Shown in pieces: positions 19,804 through 29,269 of a DNA stretch of 64,000 bases (positions are counted from its first letter, which is position 1; the number at the start of each line of letters is the position of its first letter). The position numbers were made by a program, and so were the translations under genes. Under the pieces are notes generated by a model. The model was not told the DNA's origin and searched no databases. It saw nothing but the letters and a program-made list of their open reading frames with translations. This DNA comes from Vibrio sp. BS-M-Sm-2. Lineage in GTDB: Bacteria > Pseudomonadota > Gammaproteobacteria > Enterobacterales > Vibrionaceae. The stretch is taken from assembly GCF_041504345.1 (NCBI RefSeq), contig NZ_CP167894.1, positions 3,410,001 through 3,474,000 on the forward strand, read 5' to 3'.

Positions 19804-20366
19804 TGCGTGAGTTTGGCTGTGAGGATGCGTGTTAGATAAGGCTAGCTTGAAATTCACGCTCGGAGGGTGCCGCACAGTAATTATGGTTTATCAGGGCCTA
19901 TACTCATTACATCCATGACATATTAATGACGTAGTTAAAGCTAATAAGTAATACAATAGGCGGTATTCATAGTCTCGAGCACAACCACTAGAATCTTGAT
20001 GAAGTAGTGAAATACCAGAGTGAGAGGTTGTGTTTCGTTGTTGAAGTTAGCCCGTCTTAACGGGTTTCAACGTATCAGATTAGTCAGAGACAGCTTGTTA
20101 TCGATTGTTTCCACACTTACTTAGGTTCTCCTTTTAGGTTGGGATAAGAAGGGATTTCGCTGAGTAGCTATCGATTTTATTGCTACTAGCTGACAAAACC
20201 TATCGCTGTGGATTATATCAAGTCGATTCCCCGATTTATGGTGGTATTCGTATTTGAAATTCATGCGCTGGATCACTAATAGAAACCTTAAAACGGTTGC
20301 CTTAAGAGCTATGGCTAGTTACTATAATGAGCATATAATCATACAATAACATATTTGGAGTTAAGC
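19804..20366 (+). promoter_or_regulatory. Upstream region of the DEH reductase gene
   Basis: No gene is supported. Two operator-like sites are present: AATAAGTAATACAATA (19943-19958) and a weaker ATATAATCATACAATA (20333-20348) about 20 bp before the start codon. A TATAAT-like -10 box lies near 20323. The 20357-20360 GGAG is the ribosome binding site. Confidence 0.5.
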
Positions 20367-21248
20367 ATGACTAAACCTGTAATTGGTTTCATTGGTCTAG
20401 GTCTTATGGGCGGAAACATGGTTGAGAACTTACAAACTCGTGGTTACCACGTAAACGTAATGGATCTAAGTGAAGAAGCTATGGCTCGCGTTACAGATCG
20501 TGGTAATGCTACAGCGTTCACTTCAGCAAAAGAGCTTGCAGCAGCAAGTGACATTGTTCAGTTTTGTCTAACAACTTCAGCTGTTGTCGAGAAAATTGTT
20601 TACGGTGAAGATGGTGTTCTAGCGGGTATCAAAGAAGGTGCTGTTGTTGTTGACTTCGGTACGTCAATTCCAGCATCTACTCGTAAGATTGGTGAAGATC
20701 TAGCGGCTAAAGGTGCTGGTATGATCGATGCTCCTCTAGGTCGTACTCCTGCACATGCCAAAGATGGTCTTTTGAACATCATGGCTGCGGGTGACATGGA
20801 TACTTTCAACAAAGTTAAACCAGTTCTTGATGAGCAAGGCGAAAACGTATTCCACCTAGGTGCTTTAGGTTCAGGTCACGTGACTAAGCTTGTGAACAAC
20901 TTTATGGGCATGACAACGGTTGCGACTATGTCTCAAGCTTTTGCTGTCGCTCAACGCGCTGGTGTTGATGGTCAGCAACTGTTTGACATCATGTCTGCAG
21001 GCCCATCAAACTCTCCGTTCATGCAGTTCTGTAAGTTCTACGCTGTAGACGGCGAAGAGAAGCTAGGTTTTTCTGTTGCAAATGCGAACAAAGACCTTGG
21101 TTACTTCCTAGAGATGGTTTCAGACTTAGGTACTGAATCTCTAATTGCTGAAGGTACTTCTAAAAGCCTACAAGCTGCTGTTGATGCTGGTCTTGGTCAA
21201 AACGACGTACCAGTTATCTTCGATTACTTCGCTAAATTAGAGAAGTAG
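20367..21248 (+). CDS. dehR: DEH reductase, 3-hydroxyisobutyrate dehydrogenase family
   Basis: 293 residues from the ATG at 20367, which has GGAG 6 bp upstream; an in-frame TTG 12 bp earlier overlaps this site. The N-terminal Rossmann motif is GFIGLGLMGGNM. The substrate loop reads DAPLGRTPAHAKDG in place of the common DAPVSGG. The catalytic lysine is in KLVNNFMG near residue 173. In this locus the role is NAD(P)H reduction of 4-deoxy-L-erythro-5-hexoseulose uronate (DEH) to 2-keto-3-deoxygluconate, as for DehR of Vibrio splendidus. It feeds KdgK and is transcribed alone. Confidence 0.85.
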   Translation: MTKPVIGFIGLGLMGGNMVENLQTRGYHVNVMDLSEEAMARVTDRGNATAFTSAKELAAASDIVQFCLTTSAVVEKIVYGEDGVLAGIKEGAVVVDFGTSIPASTRKIGEDLAAKGAGMIDAPLGRTPAHAKDGLLNIMAAGDMDTFNKVKPVLDEQGENVFHLGALGSGHVTKLVNNFMGMTTVATMSQAFAVAQRAGVDGQQLFDIMSAGPSNSPFMQFCKFYAVDGEEKLGFSVANANKDLGYFLEMVSDLGTESLIAEGTSKSLQAAVDAGLGQNDVPVIFDYFAKLEK

Positions 21249-21335
21249 GCTCGAGACGTTGATGGCGCAAGTTAGGTTTAAGAACTCTCGACCTGATTGG
21301 TAATCTATCAACGCTAGCCTCAAGATTATTACAAC

Positions 21336-21363
21336 AAGCCCACTCATTTGAGTGGGCTTTTTC
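21336..21363 (+). terminator. Terminator of dehR
   Basis: An 11-bp perfect stem (AAGCCCACTCA / TGAGTGGGCTT) with loop TT and a T-run. Confidence 0.9.
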
Positions 21364-21434
21364 GTATGTGGTTATTTTTGTATGTGATTGATTTCGAAAT
21401 GTGATTGCTTTCGTGTGTAACGGTTTTCGAATTG
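21360..21434. repeat. Degenerate 16-17 bp tandem repeat
   Basis: Four to five imperfect units begin TTTCG or TTTTG and continue with (T)ATGTGRTT, right after the dehR terminator. The surrounding gap from 21249 to 21796 holds no other recognisable feature. Two minus-strand frames here look like chance. Confidence 0.5.
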
Positions 21435-21796
21435 TTTAGCAGTATGAATAGTGCCAGACGCTTTAGCTGTAGTGATGCGATCCCTACTAAGAGGGTGTTG
21501 TTGGTAAAACGGAGAAGACATATGAACGAAGCTAAGAGATAAGCTAAATTCAATCACAGCTGCGTGGGGTAGTTGTTTGTAGCGACGTGAGGCATTTGAT
21601 TGAGTGTGAACCACAGTTTATTGAACTAGCCATTACCTAACAGAGTGGTTAGCCGAGAATGGTTTCTAGTTGGCTCATCGAATGTGATGTCATGGAGTGG
21701 TGATAGAGCAAAGAGAAGGGAGGGCAGTTAACGCCAATAGCCACATTCATCTTGTAAAACACAAATGTGGCTTGTTACGTCTACTCGCTTGAGTGT

Positions 21797-23155
21797 TTAA
21801 TCATACATCAATTTATCGGCTTTACTGGCGTTGAACTCTCGCAAAGATCTACGAGCGAGGTGCCTGAAAGGCAGTGCTTTGATGATTTCTTCGAAAGGTT
21901 GAATTGCAAAAGCCCAGAAAATCGAACCATCAAAACCAAAAATAATGAGAGCGCACAAAGGAATTGAGATAACCCATTGGCCTGTGAAGTTGATTTTGAA
22001 TACGTCGGTGGTATGCCCTAAGGCTCTCAGCACATGGCCATGAACTGTGTTGTAACCACGTACGATCGGTAAGAATATATAAAGAGGTGCGATTACCGCG
22101 AGAGCGTGATACGTAGACGCATCAAGGTCGGGGTAAATATCACCAATGATGAAGCTTAAGCCTGCAAACATCAGTGCGCAAACAACAGAAATTCCGACAG
22201 CAACATCAATACTGGTGTCCACATTTTTGGTCAGATCATCCATTTTCTTAGAGCCTATCGCTTGGCTAATGGTAATAGCTGAAGAGTGGGCCCAGGCTGT
22301 GATGAATTGGGTACCCGCGCGTAGCCACGGCATTACCAAGGTGATTGCTACATAAGCATTGATGTTGAGCTGTGAGTACAGTAACTGATAGATCGTCGCG
22401 CCAATAGACAGCATGGTGACATTGGCGGCGACTGGAAATATCTCAATGAAGTGGCGACGGATGTTAGTGAAGAACTCGGACTTTTCTGCATCTAATTTGA
22501 GTGACACAGATGAGTCGTAATGCACACATAGCGCTAGGTAGAGAAGGCGAATGACTATAGCAATAAGGCTACCCAGCGCAGCACCTTGTACACCAATACC
22601 GTCGAAATTCGAGAAGCCATGTATCAGCATATAAGAGAGTGCGGCGTTAATCGGTAGTTCAATTAAGTAGCCTTTAAACGGAACCTTGGTTCTGCCTAAC
22701 CCGTTAAAGAGGGCAATGACCACCTGAGTTAATGCCGTAAAAATCACGAGATATTTGGAGATATTTAAATAGTGGCTGATTTCAAGGTGAAGCGATTTGT
22801 CGTCGGTTAAGGCTTGAATCAAAGGTTGTTCAAAAAAGGTGAGCAGAATCCAAAACATCGACGCTACGGCCAGGTTGATGAACAGACCTGCCCAAAATGC
22901 TTTAGATAACGAAGACGTGATTCCAGAACCAACCGCGCGGCTTAGAACTAGCTGTGTACCATTTGCCAACGCCATTTGAATACCCAATACAAACGCGATA
23001 ATGGTGGTGGCAATCCCCATAGCTGCAAGAGGAATTTCACCAAGCGGTGAGACCAGTAGAGTGTCGATCATCAGCATCGACTGCATCAAGAGAGCGTTTA
23101 AGGCTAAGGGCCAAGCTAACGAAAAGTTCTTTCTAACGTACGATTTGGAAGACAC
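21797..23155 (-). CDS. MATE family multidrug/solute exporter
   Basis: 452 residues with twelve hydrophobic segments in two similar halves, as in MATE transporters. The first segment is FSLAWPLALNALLMQSMLMIDTLLVSPLGEIPLAAMG and the second contains NGTQLVLSRAVGSG. MATE proteins expel organic cations or other small molecules in exchange for Na+ or H+. It lies between dehR and the GntR regulator and ends the minus-strand pair with it. Whether it belongs to alginate use, for example exporting an inhibitory intermediate, is unknown. Confidence 0.85.
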   Translation of the reverse strand: MSSKSYVRKNFSLAWPLALNALLMQSMLMIDTLLVSPLGEIPLAAMGIATTIIAFVLGIQMALANGTQLVLSRAVGSGITSSLSKAFWAGLFINLAVASMFWILLTFFEQPLIQALTDDKSLHLEISHYLNISKYLVIFTALTQVVIALFNGLGRTKVPFKGYLIELPINAALSYMLIHGFSNFDGIGVQGAALGSLIAIVIRLLYLALCVHYDSSVSLKLDAEKSEFFTNIRRHFIEIFPVAANVTMLSIGATIYQLLYSQLNINAYVAITLVMPWLRAGTQFITAWAHSSAITISQAIGSKKMDDLTKNVDTSIDVAVGISVVCALMFAGLSFIIGDIYPDLDASTYHALAVIAPLYIFLPIVRGYNTVHGHVLRALGHTTDVFKINFTGQWVISIPLCALIIFGFDGSIFWAFAIQPFEEIIKALPFRHLARRSLREFNASKADKLMYD

Positions 23156-23203
23156 AAGTTATACCTTGTTGATTTAGCTAGAGTGTAATGGGCAGAGGTA
23201 AAC

Positions 23204-23229
23204 GAGTGTGCCTGACTACAGGTACACTC
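23204..23229 (-). terminator. Possible weak terminator after the GntR gene
   Basis: A 10-bp stem with one mismatch (GAGTGTGCCT / AGGTACACTC) and a 6-nt loop. It has no strong T-run in either direction, so read-through into the MATE gene is possible. Confidence 0.35.
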
Positions 23230-23290
23230 CGGTTAAGTGATGTGGCTATCAGCGATTGAATAAGTACGCCAGAATTGCGTGGTGTCTATG

Positions 23291-24013
23291 TTACGCACTT
23301 GCTAGTGAAGCCCTTGAAAGCTTCTGGTTTTCATCATCAAGTAGAATTGCTGACGCAATACGTGCTTGTTTTGCATTGCCAGACATTATCGCGTCGTAAA
23401 TCGCCTTATGTTCTTCTAAACAAAAGCGTCCACCTACCGCAGAATGATCGATAAACTGTTTAAAGATCGTCGATAAAATGTTGGCGAACGGTATGTAAAA
23501 CTGATTACCTGTTGATAAGAAAATGGTTTGATGAAACAAGTGATCGTTAGTTGTCCATTCTTCATAATTAAAGCTGTTCGCTGCTAGGGTCATCTTCTGA
23601 AAAAGAATAGAAAGTTGTTTGCGTTGCTCGATAGTCGCATTGGTTGCTGCCAGTGCACATGCTTCTGGATCAATGGCTTTTCTTAGACCAAGGAATTGAG
23701 AAAGAAAGGGCTGAGTGTCTTCTAGATCTTGAATCCAATAGAGTAATTGAGGATCTAGAAAGTGCCAATGAGAGCGAGGTTTTATATGGGTCCCAACTTT
23801 GGGTTTGGACTCGATAAGCCCTTTAGCTGACAGTAGCTTAGTCGACTCCCTTAGTGCGGTTCGGCTGACACCGAAAACTTCGCATAACTCTATCTCACTG
23901 GGTAGCTTTTCGTTTTCCTTTATCTCACCAGATAGGATTTTTCGCGCGATTTGTCGTGCGACTTGAACATGAATTCGGCGGCTTGAATCTTCCACCAATG
24001 AAAATATAGCCAT
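23291..24013 (-). CDS. GntR family regulator, FadR/FCD subgroup (minus-strand copy)
   Basis: 240 residues. The N-terminal winged helix-turn-helix covers about residues 10-75 (LPSEIELCEVFGVSRTALRESTKLLSAKGLIESKPKVGT). An all-helical FCD ligand domain follows, with likely metal ligands in the D-xxx-H of NDHLFHQTIF and in EEHKAIYDA. It is paralogous to the divergent regulator at 24472. Likely ligands are KDG, KDPG or DEH, by analogy with uronate regulators. It is probably a repressor of the alginate genes through the recurrent ATTTGTANTACAAAT palindrome; this is an inference. Confidence 0.88.
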   Translation of the reverse strand: MAIFSLVEDSSRRIHVQVARQIARKILSGEIKENEKLPSEIELCEVFGVSRTALRESTKLLSAKGLIESKPKVGTHIKPRSHWHFLDPQLLYWIQDLEDTQPFLSQFLGLRKAIDPEACALAATNATIEQRKQLSILFQKMTLAANSFNYEEWTTNDHLFHQTIFLSTGNQFYIPFANILSTIFKQFIDHSAVGGRFCLEEHKAIYDAIMSGNAKQARIASAILLDDENQKLSRASLASA

Positions 24014-24471
24014 ATAACCACCTGAGGCTGACGTTTTAATATAGAAGTAGGAAAATACTCGGCTTAGGTGTTTGCTGGACAGCCTTAGTAAAGGCGGTTA
24101 TTTCGTTCATTATGGTTCGCCTGATCACTTTGTCACTACACCCACGCCTCACACATTGTACAATAAATAATACAATAACATATTATATGTTCAAGTGAAT
24201 TAAGGCCAAAATGTTGTGTGGTCGCGCTTTATAGGTTGGTTAAGAGCTGTTTTGTGACAAATTGCATAGAATTAGTGGGCGTAAATACGAACTATTTGTA
24301 TGTATTAATTAGATGTTATTCGAATGGTGGTCTGCTTGAGTTATGTGGCCGAGAGCGAAAAAACGTAGACTATAAAGGGAGTTCACGTAATTAATGACTT
24401 GATTTGGTGCATTATACTTTCAGTGCTATAGTGCGATTTAAATAATACATATCAAATAAGTAATCAAACAC
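24014..24471. promoter_or_regulatory. Divergent promoter region between the two GntR genes
   Basis: No gene. It contains a perfect palindrome ATTGTACAAT (24155-24164) running into AATAAATAATACAATAA (24162-24178). ATTTAAATAATACATAT (24436-24452) lies only 20 bp before the plus-strand regulator. The position suggests autoregulation. Confidence 0.55.
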
Positions 24472-25191
24472 ATGGCAGGCACTTTTAATTCTATTTCAGG
24501 CTCTAAGCGAAGCCTTCATGTGCAAGTTGCACGTGAAATCGCTCGTGGTATTTTGTCGGGTGATTTAGCTCAAGGGTCAATTATTCCTGGCGAGATGGCT
24601 CTGTGTGAACAATTTGGCATTAGTAGAACAGCATTACGAGAAGCGGTTAAGCTTCTGACTTCAAAAGGTCTGCTAGAGTCTCGTCCTAAGATTGGTACAC
24701 GTGTTGTTGACCGTGCATTCTGGAACTTCCTAGATCCTCAGCTTATTGAATGGATGGATGGCCTAACTGACACAGACCAGTTTTGTCATCAATTCCTAGG
24801 CTTACGTCGTGCGATTGAGCCAGAAGCTTGTGCGTTAGCTGCGACTTTTGCAACTGCTGAGCAACGTATTGAATTATCAGAGATTTTCCAAAAGATGGTT
24901 GAGATTTCTAGTGAAGAAACGCTTGATAAAGAACGTTGGTTAGATATCGATACTAAGTTCCATAGTTTGATTTTCAATGCGACAGGTAATGACTTCTACT
25001 TACCGTTTGGCAACATATTGACGACGATGTTTGTGAACTTTATTGTGCACTCTTCTGAAGAAGGCAGCACATGCATTAACGAGCACCGCGCAATATACGA
25101 AGCAATTATGGCTGGCAATAGCGATAAAGCACGCCAAGCTTCGGCAAGCCATCTGCAAGAGTCAAATCACCGATTGCCTGCAGCAAGCTAA
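24472..25191 (+). CDS. GntR family regulator, FadR/FCD subgroup (plus-strand copy)
   Basis: 239 residues with the same layout as the neighbour: the wHTH contains IPGEMALCEQFGISRTALREAVKLLTSKGLLESRPKIGT, then FLDPQLIEWMDGL and an FCD domain with D-xxx-H (DTKFHSLIF) and NEHRAIYEAI. Two related regulators facing away from each other inside one catabolic locus suggest they sense different intermediates or cross-regulate. The near-identical recognition helices (VSRTALRE versus ISRTALRE) suggest they may bind the same operator. Confidence 0.88.
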   Translation: MAGTFNSISGSKRSLHVQVAREIARGILSGDLAQGSIIPGEMALCEQFGISRTALREAVKLLTSKGLLESRPKIGTRVVDRAFWNFLDPQLIEWMDGLTDTDQFCHQFLGLRRAIEPEACALAATFATAEQRIELSEIFQKMVEISSEETLDKERWLDIDTKFHSLIFNATGNDFYLPFGNILTTMFVNFIVHSSEEGSTCINEHRAIYEAIMAGNSDKARQASASHLQESNHRLPAAS

Positions 25192-25225
25192 TCAAGAGGG
25201 TACATAGAGTGCTCTTCTCAACTTT

Positions 25226-25252
25226 AAAGCACGCATTTAGCGTGCTTTTTTG
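25226..25252 (+). terminator. Terminator of the plus-strand GntR gene
   Basis: A stem AAAGCACGC / GCGTGCTTT with loop ATTTA, then TTTG. It lies 35 bp after the stop. Confidence 0.88.
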
Positions 25253-25392
25253 TATCTCAATCTTATATTTTTACTGCTCTAATCGCTTTAACGACGTATT
25301 GATCTCTAATAGTTAAGCAATTATTACTCCGAAACTGAAAATCTATTCGCAACTCGTCCTATTGGTTATATAATAATACTAATTAAATAAGT

Positions 25393-27267
25393 GTGAGTAT
25401 GGTTATGCCCCAATCCCTTTTGCCAAATATTCTTCAATTTATCGGTCAGATAGACCCTTTCGATAAGATCCCTAAACAAGCGCTTCGTGAACTTGCCTCT
25501 AATGTTCAGATCACTTATCTCGGCAAAGGGGATGTGGTTGATTTGTGTGAGTCGGGTAAAGAAAAGTCGCTCTACATCATTCGAACCGGCTCTATGGAAC
25601 AAAGAAAGTCAGACGGTGTACTTCGTGCGCGTTTAGGCAGTGAAGATTTGTTCGGCTTTACGTTCTTAGACTCTGAAGTTAACGACGAGAAAGGCTACAG
25701 AGCGATCGCAATCGAAAACACCTTACTTTATGTGATTCCACACTCGGCACTTCAAGCGTTGTTCAAGGCATTTCCAAGCTGCGCAGAACACTTTGCATCA
25801 CAGGCTCAGGTTCGTTTGAAGTCGGCTCTTGATGTGGTGTGGTCAAATAAAGAGAAAGGCTTGTTCATTCGTAAGGTTGAAGAAGTGGCAAGCGGGCAGG
25901 TGGCCATCGTTAAGTCTGAGCAAACTATTCAATCGGTCGCGGTTGAAATGCTGCATCAACGCTCACCCTGTGCAGTGATTTACGAAGGTGAAACGATTGT
26001 AGGCTTGATCACTGACCGTGACATGACCAAGCGAGTGATCGCTCATGGTGTCAGTACCGATAACCTGATCTCAGAGGTGATGACACACTCTCCACTGACG
26101 GTTAAACCGGATGATCTTGTGTTGCATGCAGCTTCTCTCATGATGCAATTCAACATCCGTAACTTGCCTGTCGTGAAAGAGAACAAGGTTGTTGGCCTGC
26201 TGACTACGTCTCACTTGGTTCAAAATCACCGTGTTCAAGCGATCTTCTTGATCGAGAAAATCAAATACGCGGGCAGCGTGAAAACCATGTCTTCCTTCAC
26301 TTCAGAGCGACAAGCTATTTTTGAAGCGTTGGTGGAAGGTAAGGTTGCACCGGAAACGGTCGGCAAGGTAATGACCATGATTATGGATGCCTACACGCGC
26401 CGATTGATTCAGATAGCAATTGATAAGTTAGGTCCGCCGCCGTGTGATTTCTCATGGATTGTTGCAGGTTCGCATGCTCGTAACGAAGTTCACATGTTGT
26501 CTGATCAAGACAGTGCGATCGTACTGGCAGACGATGCAACCGACAGTGACCGTATTTACTTCAAGCACTTAGCGATGATGGTGACTAATGGTTTAGCGAG
26601 CTGTGACTACCCACTCTGCCCGGGTAAATTCATGGCTGCGACGCCAAAATGGTGTCAACCGCTAAGCGTATGGAAGCACTACTATAAAAAGTGGGTCGCA
26701 AACCCTGAGTACGAACGCTTACTCAACATCAGCGTGTTCTTAGAGATTCGTACTATCTATGGAAACAGTGAGTTCGAAGGCATTCTTCGCGATGAGCTGC
26801 ATTCCAATATTCGCGGTAACCGTGAGTTCTTAAGCACACTAGTGAAAGATGCGGTGAACACCAATCCGCCACTTGGCATCTTCAATAGTTTGGTATTAGA
26901 GAAGTCAGGTGAAAACAAGAAAACGTTGAACGTGAAGAAGTACGCGATCAACTTGATTATCGACTTAGCGCGTATTTATGGCCTTGCTGTGGAGTGCGAC
27001 TTGTCGGCAACCGATGAACGCTTTGCCGCAGCCAATGAAAAAGGTATGTTGAGTGATGACGCGTTTAAGAACATCCTTGGTGCGTATCAGTTCATTCTGT
27101 CTTTCCGTTTCGGTCATCAGTTAGAAGCCCTGAAGAACGGTGAAGTGCCAGACAACAACATCAACCCAGACAGTTTTGGTAGCTTTGAACGTAAGCACTT
27201 GAAAGATGCCTTTAGGATCATTGCCGACCTTCAAGAAGCGGCGAAAATTCGCTTCGGAGCGCGCTAA
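25393..27267 (+). CDS. cNMP-binding / CBS pair / DUF294 nucleotidyltransferase-like protein
   Basis: About 620 residues; GTG at 25393 and ATG at 25399 or 25405 are all possible starts with weak ribosome binding sites. Residues ~20-130 form a cyclic-nucleotide-binding-type beta roll. A CBS pair spans ~150-265 (ITDRDMTKRVIAHG, MMQFNIRNLPVV). The DUF294 nucleotidyltransferase signature GSHARNEVHMLSDQDSAIVLAD lies near 360-380, with the DUF294_C domain at the end. This looks like a cytosolic signal-responsive nucleotidyltransferase related to GlnD-type enzymes; the target is unknown. It overlaps the exonuclease gene by one base (TAATG), so the two are translationally coupled. Confidence 0.85.
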   Translation: MSMVMPQSLLPNILQFIGQIDPFDKIPKQALRELASNVQITYLGKGDVVDLCESGKEKSLYIIRTGSMEQRKSDGVLRARLGSEDLFGFTFLDSEVNDEKGYRAIAIENTLLYVIPHSALQALFKAFPSCAEHFASQAQVRLKSALDVVWSNKEKGLFIRKVEEVASGQVAIVKSEQTIQSVAVEMLHQRSPCAVIYEGETIVGLITDRDMTKRVIAHGVSTDNLISEVMTHSPLTVKPDDLVLHAASLMMQFNIRNLPVVKENKVVGLLTTSHLVQNHRVQAIFLIEKIKYAGSVKTMSSFTSERQAIFEALVEGKVAPETVGKVMTMIMDAYTRRLIQIAIDKLGPPPCDFSWIVAGSHARNEVHMLSDQDSAIVLADDATDSDRIYFKHLAMMVTNGLASCDYPLCPGKFMAATPKWCQPLSVWKHYYKKWVANPEYERLLNISVFLEIRTIYGNSEFEGILRDELHSNIRGNREFLSTLVKDAVNTNPPLGIFNSLVLEKSGENKKTLNVKKYAINLIIDLARIYGLAVECDLSATDERFAAANEKGMLSDDAFKNILGAYQFILSFRFGHQLEALKNGEVPDNNINPDSFGSFERKHLKDAFRIIADLQEAAKIRFGAR

Positions 27268-28010
27268 TGAAGCCATGTTCAACGAATAAATGTTTAGAAC
27301 GAATGCTAAATTACTTTCATCCGCTTGAGCGAATTAAACGTAAGCGTAAGCAGTATTTGAATACGGTTAAGTTACCAGAAGCGTTACACGATCTTGTGGA
27401 GCAACCTTGCCCTGAAATGACGGACTTGGCTAAAGACAGTGACTATATCGTGTTGGATCTTGAGACCACGGGCTTAGACAGTGAGCAAGATATGATTTTG
27501 TCCATGGGTTGGGTCGATGTGGTCAAGGGGCGAATAGACTTAGCCTCGGCCAAGCATATCTATCTCAATAACGACTCGCAGATCAATGCTGAAACCGCGG
27601 TTATCAACCACATCACACCTCAAATGCTGGAAGAGGGCGCTTCAATTCATGATGCGATGCTGACGTTTTTCGAAGCCGCAAAAGGTAAGATCATCGTCGC
27701 GCACGCTTGTGTGGTCGAAGAGAAGTTCATTAGCCAGTATCTCTTGAGATGCTATGGCTTAAGGCAGCTGCCTTTACTTTGGCTAGATACACTGTGTATT
27801 GAGAAGAGTATGGAGAAAGCGATCAGCAACCATGAAGAGGTGGACTTAACTCTAGCGGGTACGCGACGCAGGTATGGGCTTCCCGAGTACAATAGCCATA
27901 ATGCGTTAGCGGATGCAGTCTCAACAGCAGAATTGCTATTAGCTCAGCAGAAGCGAGTAGTACCTAATGATGAAGTGACGCTTTCCTTTTTATATCGGAT
28001 CAGTCATTAG
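27267..28010 (+). CDS. DnaQ-like 3'-5' exonuclease (DEDDh)
   Basis: 247 residues. The Exo I motif is VLDLETTGLD (residues ~64-73), Exo II is around HACVVEEKF, and Exo III is HNALADAVSTAELL near the C-terminus. This is the DEDDh set of the DNA polymerase III epsilon family. It is longer at the N-terminus than a pure exonuclease core and lacks a polymerase-binding tail. I recall the pairing with a DUF294/CBS protein from other gammaproteobacteria. Substrate and role are unknown; DNA or RNA trimming is likely. Confidence 0.85.
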   Translation: MKPCSTNKCLERMLNYFHPLERIKRKRKQYLNTVKLPEALHDLVEQPCPEMTDLAKDSDYIVLDLETTGLDSEQDMILSMGWVDVVKGRIDLASAKHIYLNNDSQINAETAVINHITPQMLEEGASIHDAMLTFFEAAKGKIIVAHACVVEEKFISQYLLRCYGLRQLPLLWLDTLCIEKSMEKAISNHEEVDLTLAGTRRRYGLPEYNSHNALADAVSTAELLLAQQKRVVPNDEVTLSFLYRISH

Positions 28011-28046
28011 GGAAAGGCGCAGTCGTTTCCCGTATTCGAAAACATA

Positions 28047-28075
28047 AAAAGCCAGCGATTAAGCTGGCTTTTGTT
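28047..28075 (+). terminator. Bidirectional terminator between exonuclease and porin genes
   Basis: A stem AAAAGCCAGC / GCTGGCTTTT with a 6-nt loop GATTAA. There are T-runs in both readings, serving the convergent genes. Confidence 0.85.
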
Positions 28076-28131
28076 TAGGTCTTAGAAAATTAGGACAGTA
28101 ATTATCTTAGGTTTTTCATGTAGCGTGCTGC

Positions 28132-28881
28132 TTAGAAGCTGTAAGTTAGACCAACACGGCTACGCAGTTCACGAGTTGCTTTTGTTGATGAAGTGCTCAC
28201 GTCACCAAATTCTACATACGGTGCCCATTGACCCATAATGTGGCGAATACTTGCATTTAGCTCGTAGTTTGTATCATCGTTGTCATAAATATCGTAGCCA
28301 TCAGCTTTGTAGTAGTTACCTTCAAAACCAAAGCGCCAGTTTTCCACTGAGTAGTTAACGTTTGCCGTTAGACGGTGACGGCGTTGGTTAGAAACATTCT
28401 GATCGACCGTGATTGGAACACCATCACTATCAACGATAACGTCGCCATTATTATCGAACTGGTACTCTGAACTGCTCGTGTTTTGTCTCATATCGTAACG
28501 GTAACGTGCACTTAGGCTTAAACCGTCAATGCTATCCAGTTTATATGTTGCACGAACTTGAGGTTTGTACGTAACACCAGATTCACGACCTTCAATTGGC
28601 ATACCGTAAGTCATCGTCCAATTGTCGTTAAGTACGTGGCGGTAGTTTAGACCAAGCTCCCAACCATTGTTCTTCAGATCTTCCATGAATTTACCGTCTT
28701 CTCCCTTGAATTTTGCTTCGATATCGACAAGGAAGTTACCAATGCTATCGCCAAGCTTTACACGAGTAGCGTGTTGATCTGTATGGCTTTTGTATTCGTG
28801 TCTTACATCGAAAGACGCCGCAGATACAGAGCCCGCAGTTAGTACAGATGCCACAGCAATCACGATTTTAGTTTTATTCAT
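28132..28881 (-). CDS. KdgM-family oligosaccharide-specific porin (KdgN-like)
   Basis: 249 residues with a signal peptide (MNKTKIVIAVASVLTAGSVSA) and a mature start SFDVRHEYKSHTDQHATRVKLG, the hallmark of KdgM porins. The rest alternates in amphipathic strands and ends in VGLTYSF, with the C-terminal phenylalanine needed for outer-membrane insertion. KdgM proteins are 12-stranded monomeric porins for acidic oligosaccharides; in this locus the cargo should be oligoalginate. The upstream region carries a good operator match at 29002-29020. Confidence 0.9.
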   Translation of the reverse strand: MNKTKIVIAVASVLTAGSVSAASFDVRHEYKSHTDQHATRVKLGDSIGNFLVDIEAKFKGEDGKFMEDLKNNGWELGLNYRHVLNDNWTMTYGMPIEGRESGVTYKPQVRATYKLDSIDGLSLSARYRYDMRQNTSSSEYQFDNNGDVIVDSDGVPITVDQNVSNQRRHRLTANVNYSVENWRFGFEGNYYKADGYDIYDNDDTNYELNASIRHIMGQWAPYVEFGDVSTSSTKATRELRSRVGLTYSF

Positions 28882-29269
28882 GGTATTAGTTCCATATTTA
28901 TAGGTTTAGTAATGGCCTAAGTCTCAAGCCAAATAGAGTAGTTCTAGCTTTCATTACATTCAGTGGTTGAGATTATTACTTGGTCACTCAACTTAATTTG
29001 CATTTAAATAATACAAATATGGTAGCGATCCGAGGCTTGATGATCTGTGAATTAGATCGTGTTGTAGTGACAAAACTACTATTTACAAAGGGTTACAAAG
29101 TCGATACTTGCGGTAAGCAATTGTTTTTATTTAACTATTTGTCTTGGGAGTATGCTTGTAAAGTTCTTGTTATTGTTAATAAATGTGCGCTACAGCAAAA
29201 AATTTAACCTTTAGATGTTACTTTTATTTGTAATACATTATTGTTTACTAACCTTATGTAGCAGCACTT
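28882..29269. promoter_or_regulatory. Porin upstream region with two operator-like palindromes
   Basis: ATTTAAATAATACAAATAT (29002-29020) lies about 120 bp before the porin start. Its right arm TACAAATAT is identical to that of the best site at 32443. A second site, ATTTGTAATACATTAT (29226-29241), is about 340 bp away. It sits just upstream of the candidate plus-strand transcript. A CRP-like TGTGAATTAGATCGTG occurs near 29047. A small plus-strand frame overlapping these sites was not accepted. Confidence 0.6.

Noticed and set aside
21344..21614. Two overlapping minus-strand frames after dehR
   Set aside because: They run through the terminator and the degenerate tandem repeat and lack start signals.
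28980..29207. 75-codon plus-strand frame upstream of the porin
   Set aside because: Overlaps the operator-like site and promoter region; low-complexity composition.
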